Assembly (NCBI GenBank): GCA_033782935.1
Contig: JAWQEG010001444.1
Coordinates: 101,001 to 165,000, forward strand
From: Petrolisthes cinctipes
Lineage: Eukaryota > Arthropoda > Malacostraca > Decapoda > Porcellanidae
DNA: 64,000 nt
Reading direction: 5' to 3'
The position numbers and the translations under genes were made by a program. Numbering within the stretch: position 1 is the first letter of the stretch; each line of letters starts with the position of its first letter. The notes below the pieces were generated by a model that ran no database searches, was not told the DNA's origin, and saw only the letters and a program-made list of their open reading frames with translations. Below, in pieces: positions 1 through 11,700 of the stretch.

Positions 1-1660
1 ATGTCCGTATGTCCCCCAACGTATCCTTCAGTGCTGTTTTGAGAATACGAAGCCAGTTTAGACTTTTAACATGTCCACGGAGTATAACCGACGTCAGTGA
101 ACTGCCCCATGGCCTTTTTTTACCGTCACGCTCGAATAAAAAGGTACTCTAATGCCAATTCAAGATGGTGAGCGAGTGTCTACATCGTCCCGGTAGACTG
201 CTAAGGTTAGCCCCCGGTAATCTACCATAGTTAGGTCCCGGTAGTTTGCTGCGGTCCTGATTAGGTTAGGTCAGGTCAAGTGAGTTCTACCTAATTCTAT
301 TTAATCCATTGTAGTGTTTTTCAGACAAATCTGATCATATCTGGCAAAAATGAGCATTATTAAAACCTTGAGTCGAAAAGACATTATGGACAAACGCTTG
401 AATATTACCACTATTTATCCAGTATGTTGCCACTATGTAGCAGTGTTGCCACATCTGGCTAGGTCCCGGTAGTTTGCCCCGGTCAGGTCCCGGTACTTTA
501 CCACGGTTAGGTCCCGGTAGTTTGCCCAGGTTAAGTCACAGTAGTATGCTGCTAGGTCCCAATATTTTGCCCCGGTCAGTTCCTGGTACTTTATCACGGT
601 TATTTCCCGGTAGTTTGCCCAGGTTAGGTCTCGGTAGTCTGCTGCGGTCTAGGTTAAGTTAGGTAAGGTCAGGCTAATTTCAAAATGCCCCATTTGAATA
701 TGTTATCTTGGAAATTGGGCATTTTCAAAGAAATTGCCATAGAAGAAAAGTGTCTTAGAATGATATAAATTAGTGGGTAAAGAAGGTAAAAACATTGTAA
801 TACCAACCGGCAATAGTGTAAATGCATAGCTTCCGTAATACTGTACAACTACCCTTAATTGCTTCAATTTTCCTTAATCCGCGGTGTGTACAGTGGCCAC
901 ATTGGTGCGAATGGCCAATCAGCGTGCTTGATTAATACGTATTAGCCTCAATTTCAACACCCAATCAGTGTTCTTGATTAATTACAATGGCTTCCCTTTG
1001 TACTGAATGTCCGTATGTCCCCCAACGTATCCTTCAGTGCTGTTTTGAGAATACGAAGCCAGTTTAGACTTTTAACATGTCCACGGAGTATAACCGACGT
1101 CAGTGAACTGCCCCATGGCCTTTTTTTACCGTCACGCTCGAATAAAAAGGTACTCTAATGCCAATTCAAGATGGTGAGCGAGTGTCTACATCGTCCCGGT
1201 AGACTGCTAAGGTTAGCCCCCGGTAATCTACCATAGTTAGGTCCCGGTAGTTTGCTGCGGTCCTGATTAGGTTAGGTCAGGTCAAGTGAGTTCTACCTAA
1301 TTCTATTTAATCCATTGTAGTGTTTTTCAGACAAATCTGATCATATCTGGCAAAAATGAGCATTATTAAAACCTTGAGTCGAAAAGACATTATGGACAAA
1401 CGCTTGAATATTACCACTATTTATCCAGTATGTTGCCACTATGTAGCAGTGTTGCCACATCTGGCTAGGTCCCGGTAGTTTGCCCCGGTCAGGTCCCGGT
1501 ACTTTACCACGGTTAGGTCCCGGTAGTTTGCCCAGGTTAAGTCACAGTAGTATGCTGCTGTCTAATTTAGGTAAGGTCAGGCTAATTCCAAAATATGAAT
1601 ATGCCGAAGAAAATGTCATAGAATAAAAGTGTCTTAGAATAGTGTAAGTTAGTGGGTAAA
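1..1660. repeat. Tandem direct repeat, ~1006-bp period, TTAGG/CCCGGTAG-rich
   Basis: Bases 1-553 recur almost unchanged at 1007-1559 (offset 1006), including the phrase atgtccgtatgtcccccaac at both starts. The second copy lacks about 100 bp present at 554-658 of the first and then rejoins at the motif ggtaaggtcaggctaatt. Both copies carry iterated ggtcccggtagtttgccc and ggttaggtcagg motifs shared with the cluster at 37.4-40.3 kb. The window starts inside the array, so more copies may lie upstream. No coding region is supported here; the short open frame at 474-662 is a by-product of the repeat. Confidence 0.9.
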
Positions 1661-2283
1661 TAAAAGAGGGTAGAAACATTGTACAGTAATAGAAAACGGC
1701 AATATACTGGATAATTATCTAAGTAGCAAATTTATGTGTTTTGTATAGCTAATTGGAGTGTGTCTTGCTTATAGTAACGGTAAAGATTATAAACATTTCT
1801 GCAGTGGGAATATAGGCTATAGGCACTGCAGTATTTCCATGTAATATCGGCATTATTGTCACCGAGCTGGATTACGTGACCATATTTTCACTACCCTCAT
1901 ATCAACTCCCAAACAACACATCTAATGAGTCGGGTAATCAAAATAATATTGAAATGTGGTAGGTAGAATACAATTGTGGGTAGTGAAGAAAACTATGGTC
2001 ACAAGACCTAGTTTTGTGATAATTTTCACCATGATATTTAAGTGAAATTACATATGGAATGGGGAAACGAATTATTTATAGTGTAAATAAGTAGGCATAA
2101 ATATAACAGTTCCCTCATCTAATATATTGGCTTTTTTGGATAAAATAATGCAATCCTAGACAAACTATACCCAAAATTACACAAATAGCTATACATCTGC
2201 ATCTTATAAACACTGAAATGTATGCCTTATGTGTATCAAAGGACATTACTTGATGGGATAATATTAAAACCATCACGTCCTAC
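1661..2283. other. Non-coding stretch
   Basis: AT-rich sequence between the tandem repeat and the transposase remnant. I see no open frame with family resemblance, no inverted termini and no clear repeat. It may hold the missing N-terminal THAP exon of the adjacent element in unrecognisable form. Confidence 0.5.
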
Positions 2284-4668
2284 AGGTATGTCATCAGCAT
2301 TTCCAGTTGGAGGACATTGAATGGGAGACTTCATTAGTCAACAAGAACACAGGGAGCATGATGACTGCAAAGCTGAAAATTCCACGACTTCGAAAGGGGG
2401 TAATTCCGACGAAGTTACCCAACGCTCCCTCATACATGTCAACCACTGCAACCTCACGTGAGTCCCCAGAAGTGAGACGAAAGACGAAAGAAAAAGAAAA
2501 AGGCAGTGTTCCAAGCTACAATAGGAAAACACATCGAGGATGATGTGAATTACCAATGGCAAAACAGTTTTTTCAAATTTGGATGAACTGGAGTCAAAAC
2601 TATTTTCTTGATTTGTACTGGTCAGTGAAAAGGAGAGAAGGGTCACTGCAACTTTACAGTATTTCAGGATACCCACACACTGAGATAAACACCTCCCTTC
2701 TTATTGACAAAGACTGTGCGGTGAAAGGAGGGATACAAGATACCTACTGTTGTAAATACGATCAGTTCTCTCCAAGAACTGTTGCCCCACCTTAAATAGT
2801 GTGATTTACAAGGACGTGCAACTAGTTCGTCTCATGTAAATTTTTTATTACAGCTTGCCATGGCTGCATTGTCATTGCTGAAGGATGAGTCATATAAGTT
2901 TTTCACTAACATAAGAATGATATGTGAACAACTTCGGCTGATGACCCTGATTAAGCTTGAATATTCACCAGAGCTCATGATATTTTCATCACTTCTATGT
3001 AACTGCTCCCCAAAAGGCTATAGTTTTTTTAGAAATTTCAAATACTTGAAACTGCCTTGCTATTCTAATGTCAAAAGACTAACTTTATCACAGAATTTTA
3101 AATTCAGCAACAGAGCAACGTGGTCAAATATTTCTTATGTATATAAAGAACAAGTTCAAATATCACTCTGAAAGTGATCAAAAAGTTACTCTCATGATTG
3201 ATGATTTTCATGTTAAACTTTTTTATGACTACAAATGTGGAAATATTGTTGGCTCATCCTTCAACAGTTGTGATGCAGCACCAAGTGCTTATGTGTTCAT
3301 GGTGAATAGTGTGCTTTCAAAATTTAAAGATGTTGTTCATATCATGCCAGTGAAGAGTATACCAACAGCAGAAGATCTATTTACCTACATAAAACCTAGA
3401 AAATATTGGGTTTACAGTAGTGTGTGTGTTAACTGACAATAATGCAATTAACCAGAAAGCCATGTCATACTTTTAAGCACCTCCAAAACTTTCAGTTATA
3501 TATGAACACCCAGCAGATAGCTCTCTGCCTCTCTTTTTTATGTTTGACTGTGCATTTGCTTAAATGTATTAGGAATAACTCGTTCAACCAAAAAGATATT
3601 GCAAATTGTATGAAATTTCCAGAGTTTAACTTTGAAAGTGTATTCGGTAGTGTAATCAAAATATGTAATGCTCCATTTACCACCCATAAGGATCTGCACA
3701 TTTTAGAAGTTGATTGTCTTCTCAAATATGCAAACAAACTTACATTGAAGGCTTTGAATCCGTCGAGTCTGGAAAGGCAAAAGTTTAGTCATGGCCTGCA
3801 TATTTTCAATGAGTATGTTGTGGAAGCACTAGTAACCATTGGAAGAAAACACTGTTTGTCATAATTTGAAGATGTTTCCCATTAAAGTAATTTTGCACTA
3901 GTGGACCATAATGAATGTTAAGCAGCCTGAGTAAGGAATTCACCATAAAGACAATTGTGCCACTCTACTAACATTAAATGATGAAAATTAAATTTTCCTA
4001 AGTACTGTAAATATCATGGGTGGCTAAAACTTTGGGATAAATTACCTGGAAATGGAGGAAAGTTAAGCAGAGAAACCTTCACTGTTTTGAAACATACAAC
4101 CAGTGCAATAATGGAGGTTACAAAATATTGTATAGAAAAATTAAGTATGATGTATGTTTTGCCTGGAAATTTTCAGACCGATCAACTGTAAAATAGATTT
4201 GATAAATACCGTTGACTTTCTGGGTGTAACTACCATATTTCATAGAGGTAGCTTTTAGAGTGTGGAAACAAATTAGGGTAATGTCTGTTCTCAGATTACC
4301 ATTTCATAATAAGAAAATAGAACAAGGAATTTTGAGGATACAAACTGGCATTATATTCAAAACTGGCAATGTATGAGTCAGTGGTTAATGTAGTAATGTT
4401 TACATACTTAACCATTAACAAACTCGTACAGTGTCCTGATTTCATAAAATCAATCGGTCAAAAGAATTTAGCTACAGCCATTTTGCTGAATACCCTCACT
4501 GATAATGATGCCTTCATGCCCCTAAATGATTGTGATATGGGACACAACAAAGAAAAAATCCAGAAAATGCTAATATATTCATCCTCCAATGCCATATTGA
4601 ATCATTATTGTGCAAGAACCAACAACAAAATTAGTATTAATTTAAAAAAAGAAAATTGGAAACATTAA
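2284..4668 (+). pseudogene. Decayed P-element / THAP9-like transposase
   Basis: Conceptual translations in several frames match the order of a P/THAP9 transposase. At 2287 an exon-like start after cctacag reads VCHQHFQ, followed near 2395 by RKGVIPTKLPNAPSYMS, the end of a THAP zinc-binding domain. At 3180-3420 comes QKVTLMIDDFHVK then YDYKCGNIVGSSFNS and a KDVVHIMPVK stretch, the RNase-H-like catalytic block. At 3500-3860 comes FDCAFALKCIRNNSFNQKD with C-terminal helices, and near 4085-4200 frames give LKHTTSAIMEVTKY and PGNFQTDQL. A C-terminal open stretch runs 4369-4668. Frameshifts and stops separate every block and the first half of the THAP domain was not found, so it is not functional. 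Family assignment is from remembered motif patterns. Confidence 0.75.
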
Positions 4669-5577
4669 CAAAATAACATGGGTCTGTAATCACCAGCATG
4701 TATGAATAAACTGTTACCCTCAACCGCCTCTCAGCAATTATTTTCCTCCAATTTAGATCAAGATTACTTACATCAGCCAAGAAAAAGGATACTAATATCG
4801 GTAAAGACATTAATATATAATTATTTACTAACACAATTATTATATTTATTCGGTATAAAGATCATGAATAACAAAAAAAAACTATTTGTGAGTGGGAGAT
4901 GTGGCAAACTGACAGCCCACCCATGATGACGCATACTATGACATCTCAGGCCTTATACTCCAGAGGGCAATGTGTGAACCAACCAGGCTACATTTGAAAG
5001 TACAGTCGGACTCAGGAATTCGTATACACCACTCTGACATCAAGGGTTTGTAACAACTAGAAAATTTAGTACAGTAATTTCTAAACCAAAATTTTATAGT
5101 AATGTTATTTGGCTTATACTTGAATCAGTCAACAGAACAATCCCTACAAGATCCCTTTTAACCAATGCAATGCCCTGTGTACGAATTCATGAAGCGGACT
5201 GTACACCTACATTTCCTGGCTTGTATAATATATCCTTAATCCCATTTAGCTCCTTTAGGTTGTTCTGTTGGGTTGGGTTTTATTAATAGTGCTGTAATGT
5301 TTTCTCACTGTAACCTGACAAAATGTTTGGTTGAATCTTGGTATTTTTTCTTTTTATGAAAATCGAGATATTTAGGTAAATGTTCCCAAGTTACACATAT
5401 GTGAGATTTTGATAAGATACATGTTTTTTCCTGCTGTTTTTTGTGTAATTCATGTGATTTGTAACACCTCTATTCTTGATATCCGGAGTCCAAAACAGAG
5501 TGGTTATATTGTATGTAGAAAAAAATATTTTTGTTATACAGTAGTTTGTTCTTGATGCTCATGACTATAATTTTCAG
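4669..5577. other. Intergenic spacer upstream of gene A
   Basis: No open frame with family resemblance. It contains one 199-bp terminal-inverted-repeat element (5003-5201, listed separately). The sequence just before 5578 (ataattttcag) is a good 3' splice site, so an upstream non-coding or coding exon of gene A should lie in this spacer or further left; I could not identify it. Confidence 0.5.
5003..5201. mobile_element. Mariner-type MITE, TA target duplication
   Basis: Left end CAGTCGGACTCAGGAATT (from 5003) and the reverse complement of the right end, CAGTCCGCTTCATGAATT, are imperfect inverted repeats; both sides are flanked by TA (5001-5002 and 5202-5203). No coding capacity. It belongs with three other elements in this window that begin CAGTCGG or CAGTTGG. 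Confidence 0.75.
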
Positions 5578-5797
5578 AGGGATCCCAGATTGTAGAATTG
5601 ATGCAGAGTGAACACCTGCCAGCACCAGAGAATAACAGAAGGATGGTAACGATGGACACGATGGTGAGGGAGGTGCGGGAGCTGTACCTGAGCAAGTTCC
5701 AGCCACAGCACCGTCATCATGCCCTTTCTCCCAAAGTCTTCCTCCATCGCCTCAGCCCGACCCTCTTGGAGAAGTGCACCACTCGCTCTGGCCGCAC
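5578..5797 (+). CDS. Gene A exon 1: start and helical N-terminal module
   Basis: After the acceptor ttttcag the frame is open from the first base, so this could be an internal exon. ATG 5601 (reading MQSEHLPAP) is preferred because gene B starts with a similar peptide just after its own exon-1 acceptor. The exon encodes MVREVRELYLSKFQ then LSPKVFLHRLSPTLLEK, amphipathic and basic, and ends in phase 2 at gtgagt. The homologous part of gene B is KVPKVIIKRLTEDFIKK. Function of the module is unknown. Confidence 0.65.
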
Positions 5798-8700
5798 GTG
5801 AGTCTCATTTAATTAAGTTTTATAGATGGCAGGCAGTGATCAGTTGTTTGTGGCTCAGTACCAATAGGATTTTGCCCCTTATTTCTAAATTGAATAAGCG
5901 TGTAAGCATGGCTAACATTTTCTTGGAGAGATCGTTAGCCATTTTGTATTTTTCCTTCCATTCCCAGGATTCTCTTGTATTTATAGCCTATCATCCCAGT
6001 AAGTTATTCTTTGCATGCTATAATATTTATTTCTAGCCCACAACAAATACTGAGTTACACAGTAAACTTACAGTACTGTACTACAGTATAACACTTTTCA
6101 ATAAATTTATGTGCTTGAAGGTACTGTACTGCACAACCTTGATTTAGAGTTACTTGACCTAGCAGTGCAGTAACTACAAAAGCCTAAATCCTACAACTAT
6201 CAAATTTTTGCATGTCTTCTTTCTTGGCTGTGAGTGGTTGTGTGTGTGTTTCTATGCTTTTATATGGAAAAATATTTTCTGGTTTGTCTAATGCAGTAAA
6301 TTATAACTTTCAACACTGGTCACTTTTTGTTTTAAGATGACAAATATATTCATGGAACTAATCGGTTCGACTCTCCATGTTGACTGGGCACTCGGGCCAC
6401 TTAGAGGGATTCATATATTTTGGGGTGAATTGGAGGGCTACTGATTCCTCCAAACTCTGCCAAGAAACTGACCACTGAAGTACGAGTATTCAAGTAGGGG
6501 ATCTGTTTCGATGCATTCTTTGGAGGAATCTGTAGACATTAAATTCACTCAACTGAAGGAAACTGCCTTTACCCATGATTCTTTCTGCGTAATGAATTGA
6601 AAAAGATAAACAAAATATTTGTCCTTTCAGTGTACAGTATGGACCCACAGTCATCGTTTTGGAAGCAGCAAAATTACCTATGGGGGTTTAGTGATTAAAC
6701 TTATTACATTACAGCTTGTAAGAGTATGAAAGTGAAAAGATGATAGGGTTATATAACTTGGCAAGTACTATAATATTTTAATTAAATAGAACAAGTGTTT
6801 ATGACATGACCATTGGAAATATATATAGATAGATAGGCTATACTGCCTGGTGATTTTAGGTTGAGAGACCTTTGTTTTGCTGATGAAACTGCTGATGTTT
6901 CCTTGGTGAAACTGTCAAAGTTCTTGTTACTGCTCTTGAAGCAATACGGTATAAAGAGGTGAAATGGTTTGATTTTGTTGGTGTCCTGAATCAAAACCAA
7001 GGTTCAGGAGGACCAGGATTGTGGAAACCTGTTCAGTCTTTACATGCTCAAAGTGAAAACATCGAATGAAATCTTGGATAGCTTCACATATCGTTAGCAG
7101 TGTACTGTACAGTACAGTAGTCCAGAGCATTGGTGGTTTTGATGGAGAGGGCACATGACACCTTGGTCTCACCTATGATGGTGTTATGGACTAATTCAAC
7201 AGGAGAGTTTGGCATTGCTACTATCTGAAGCAGAATAAATTAATATTAGGGTCACTGGACATTGCTGCAAGATGTGGACACTTAATAGTTTCATGGGGGC
7301 TCAGTTTCAAGATGGGACATACTCTTGTGTGAGTGATGAATGAATGTTTTCCAGTTTTTTCAGTCTCTTGACATTCTCTCAGGTCAAGGTAACTTTTAAG
7401 TGTAAGACACTCCATGACTTTCTTGACTGACTTCTTCATTCTCTTACTGCCATATTCACACTTTAAACCATCGTTCAGTTGTTTTTCATTCCTTCCTTCT
7501 CTGTGTCCAAACTACAAAATAAAATTTGCCTGTTCCTTTCATACAGTGATCTTTCTAATACATACATCTATGTACTTATCTGTGTACTCTCATGTCTGTC
7601 CTTTCGGGAAACCAGACATTCATCTGATAATCCATATTTCTTTACATTTCAATCACAGGAACAATTTTCCTACCCAGGGCTTTCTTCCATACATTATACT
7701 TCTCGTGCATGGGTCACCTTATTATTCTCAGGGCTGCAACTTCTTTAACCCTCTCACGCACGGTGATGCAATTAGCATCATAAAGGAATCGTCTGCCACA
7801 CAACCATTGTAAATCTTTACAATTTCTCCAAAAATAGAGTTTCTCATATAACTGCGTTAAAATTGGGTGAGTCAAGGGTCTGTATGACTCCTATCAAATA
7901 AATTAATTGGCAACTCTGTAGGGATTATATATTGAAAGAGAAGGGAAAATGTTTCAGTCTTCTCTCAGGAGCCAGCATTAGCGGTGCGTCTCGCGGGATT
8001 TAATTAAATCTTATTGCTACCCACGCCCACGGAGTACAAGACTCAATAAAAGTTATACCATATTGACAACAATGTAAAGTGGTAGTTTTGTGAATTATTT
8101 ATTTTAATTTTTTCAGGAAGTGTGCAGAGCTTTATATAAAATATATAACAGTAATAACGTACTTCTGCGTGTGTGTTCGTCACTTGGTCATGGCGTTGCG
8201 TGAAAAGGACTTTTTGAAAATCCTCTTTGATAATGATGATAATCCGGATACAATTACCCTGATAGAAGAAGCCATTCCTGAAGAGTCATGTTGTCCTATG
8301 TGATGAATAAATGTGAGTACAGAATATTCTTGCATATTATATAATAGAGATAACTCTGAGGGGTGAGAGGATGGAGGAAGTGAAGGAGTTTAAGTACCTG
8401 GGTACAGTTATGTGTAAACATGGAAGTATGGAAGGAGAAATTAGGGAGAGAGCAGTGAAGGGTAGACAGGTCATAGGATCACTGGGAAGGATTATGAAGG
8501 GTAGAAGTGTGAGTATGGAAGTGAAAAGGGGACTACGAAATAGTATAATCCTGCCAACACTGACATATGCGTCGGAGACATGGACATGGAGTAGGGCGCA
8601 TCAGTCTAGAATAGGTGCTGTGGAAATGAGTTACTTTAGAGGAGCATGTGGACTTACTAGATGGGATGGAGAAAGTAATGAGAGTGTGTATGAGAGATGT

Positions 8701-11700
8701 GGTATGAGTGAGAAGGCAATTGGCATTGAGTGTGGAGTGGTTGAGAGAGTGAAACGTGATACATTGAGATGGTTTGGACATGTGGAGAGAATGCAAGGCG
8801 AGGAATTTGTAAAGAAGGTGTATGGAAGTGAAGTTGTGGGACCTGGTGTGAGAGGTAGACCTCCGGTCAGATGGCAGAACAGAGTGGAAGAGTATGTAAA
8901 GGAGAGAAACGTGAGGGGCAGAGTAGGACTTGAACAAGTAAGGAGGGAGTGTTGGAACAGGGAGAACTGGAGACACTTCTGCCGTGGCCACCCCCTTGGG
9001 GAGAGTTCCCGGAGGGAACGAGGCGTCAGAGCTATATATAGATAGATAGATAGATTATATAATTGCCTTATTTTCTTATTATATGTTGCAGAACAGTATC
9101 CTACAAAGCAAATGATGTGTAACTAATTCTGTTGTAATGGAAAAGGATAAAATATATAAATAGTTTGGGACAGGGATTATTCTTGTTACTGACTGCACCT
9201 CCCAAAGCGTCTCTTGCTACCAGCGCCGTCACCACAGAGTAGGTTGGAGTTTTTCTCTTTTCGCTTGGAAACGCTTGGCAATATACAAATTCTGATGGCA
9301 GTGTTGGGAAGATCATAAAATTCTGCTTCTATTGATGTGTAAAACAAAAAGTCAGTTTGGAAAATTGTGAGCTAGGAGAGTGTGAACACAAAATATAACA
9401 ATTTATTCTTTATACTATGTTTATTCCAAGTGATGAATGGTTGCTATTATGGCATATTTCTATGATTTTTTATCTTTGATGCTGTAGAACTATATCTTCC
9501 AAAGCCAATGACATATAATTTAGGCAGCGCAAAGTTAAATTCTGTGGCTGAAATTGACATAATATAATAGTTTTCACCACACACTGGTACACTCAATCTG
9601 GCCTTCACAGCGAGCCAAATGCGTGTGTTCATGGAATAGGAAATTAATTTTTTTTCTCGTGCGTGAGAGGGTTAATTTCTTCCAACCATCTTATCTGAAG
9701 CAGCCAGAGGAGCTTGCTTGTGCATCCCCTTTCCTTCACAGATCACATTACAGAGGGTAAAAATTAAAATTCCTCAGTATAGTACAGTACAGCAAACCTC
9801 CACCAAGATGTGCCTCTTTAATTTTAGCCTTTCTTGCCTGGTTGTCCTTGTAGGTACTGTACTCAAAGTTTTTATGTTGTAACTTTTCCTGCATGTTGTT
9901 ACATTTGTTATCTATCTATCTATCTATAGCTCTGACGTCTCGTTCCCTCTGGGAATTCCACCCAAGGGGGTGGCCACGGCAGAAGTGCCTCCAGTTCTCC
10001 CTGTTCCAACACTCCCTTCTTACTTGGTCAAGCTCTTCTCTGCCTCTCACATTTCTCTCCTTTACATACTCTTCCACTCTGTTCTGCCATCTAACCGGAG
10101 GTCTGCCTCTCACACCATGTCCCACAACTTCACTTCCATACACCTTCTTTACAAACTCCTCACCTTGCATTCTTTCTACATGTCCAAACCACTTCAATGT
10201 ATTACGCTTCACTCTCTCAACCACTCCACATTCAATACCAATTGCCTTCTCACTCATACCACATCTCTCATACATACTCTCATTACTTTCTCCATCCCTC
10301 CTAGTAACTCCACATGCTCCTCTCAAGTAACTCATTTCCATAACATTTGTTATGAACTCGTCTAATACACACAGTGCAATGAATTGATTTATGCCTCTAT
10401 CTTGTACAGTTTATTATTTCTGTTATTGGTATAATCAAGGATTCTAGTACTGGGAGAAGGATAGGCCATTTAATGTTATTTTAGGGTAGTCACTGTGGCT
10501 GGCTGGGACGGTGGTGCCTCTAGCGGACAACGGGAAGCAACACTCCAGCTCCCGCTTGCTTCCCCTTATCCTTATTAATTTTCAAGTTGAATTTTCTTTA
10601 CTAGTAACGGACAGGACATTTGATACTAATTATTTGACTACAGTATAGAATGAATAACTATATTCACGGTGGTCAAATTACATAATTAATTAAGATAATA
10701 TTTACGATAAAGCCGAAATATGTTGCTTTAAAAACCTCTACAATTATGTTTCTCAACAATATTTTGATGTATAAGTGCCAAAAAAGAGACATACATATAA
10801 TTTATCCTTAAAACTACTGTATAAAGCAATGAACTATAAGTACTGTACAACACTGTTACCCACACCACCACATATGTGAGAGCGTTCTTGCTTCCAATAT
10901 TCTTACTTGCTGTGAGAACAAGACATGTGCTTGAGAATAAAAAAATCTTGCTTGGTGTATGTATTAAAGGCAAATTACATAATAAATTATCCATTTCCTA
11001 ATATATACGACAAAGACCTAATTGATAAAGCATCCATATACTTAAATAACATTAATGCATAATATCTAAAATGGATAATTATTACCTGTTTATGATATCT
11101 ACAATATCGTTTCTCATAGGATTCTGATATGTAATTGAAGAAAGGGACAGCCATACAGACTTCATAGACCATACTTAAAACTACAAAACAATGAACTATA
11201 AGTACTGTACAGTATTGTATTGTCATCACCAGTATATTAGAGCATTATAACCTTACTATGAGGAGCTTTGTACTATGTATTTTAGAATCAGTGATTTCCT
11301 GCTTTCTTAGCTTGAGAGGTTCTAAAACTCAGGAGTTACTTTCATTATGTCTTTTAATTGTTTGCAAGCCTAAAGCCATAGTTTCAGTCTGGGGGTAAGG
11401 AAAATATATATGTAATACTCCATCCTAGCAGGAGCAAATAGATATACAGACTACAGTACAGTACTTAAGAAAATAGAAAACATAAGGTAAATTATTATCA
11501 TCTAACACCAGTTAATATCAATTTTATACCACCAATATAAATACTGTATAACTATAGAACGCATAAGGTATCATTCTCTAACACCAGTTAATATCAATGT
11601 AATTACCACCATCATAAATACTGTATAACTATCACAATAAGTTATCTGTACTGTAATTTGTAGCTTGCTAAAGGATAAAGCATTATCATCTAACACCAGT

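Noticed and set aside
9036..9056. GATA run as an independent microsatellite
   Set aside because: It is the 3' tail of the LINE; the same tail ends the copies at 9912 and 19620.
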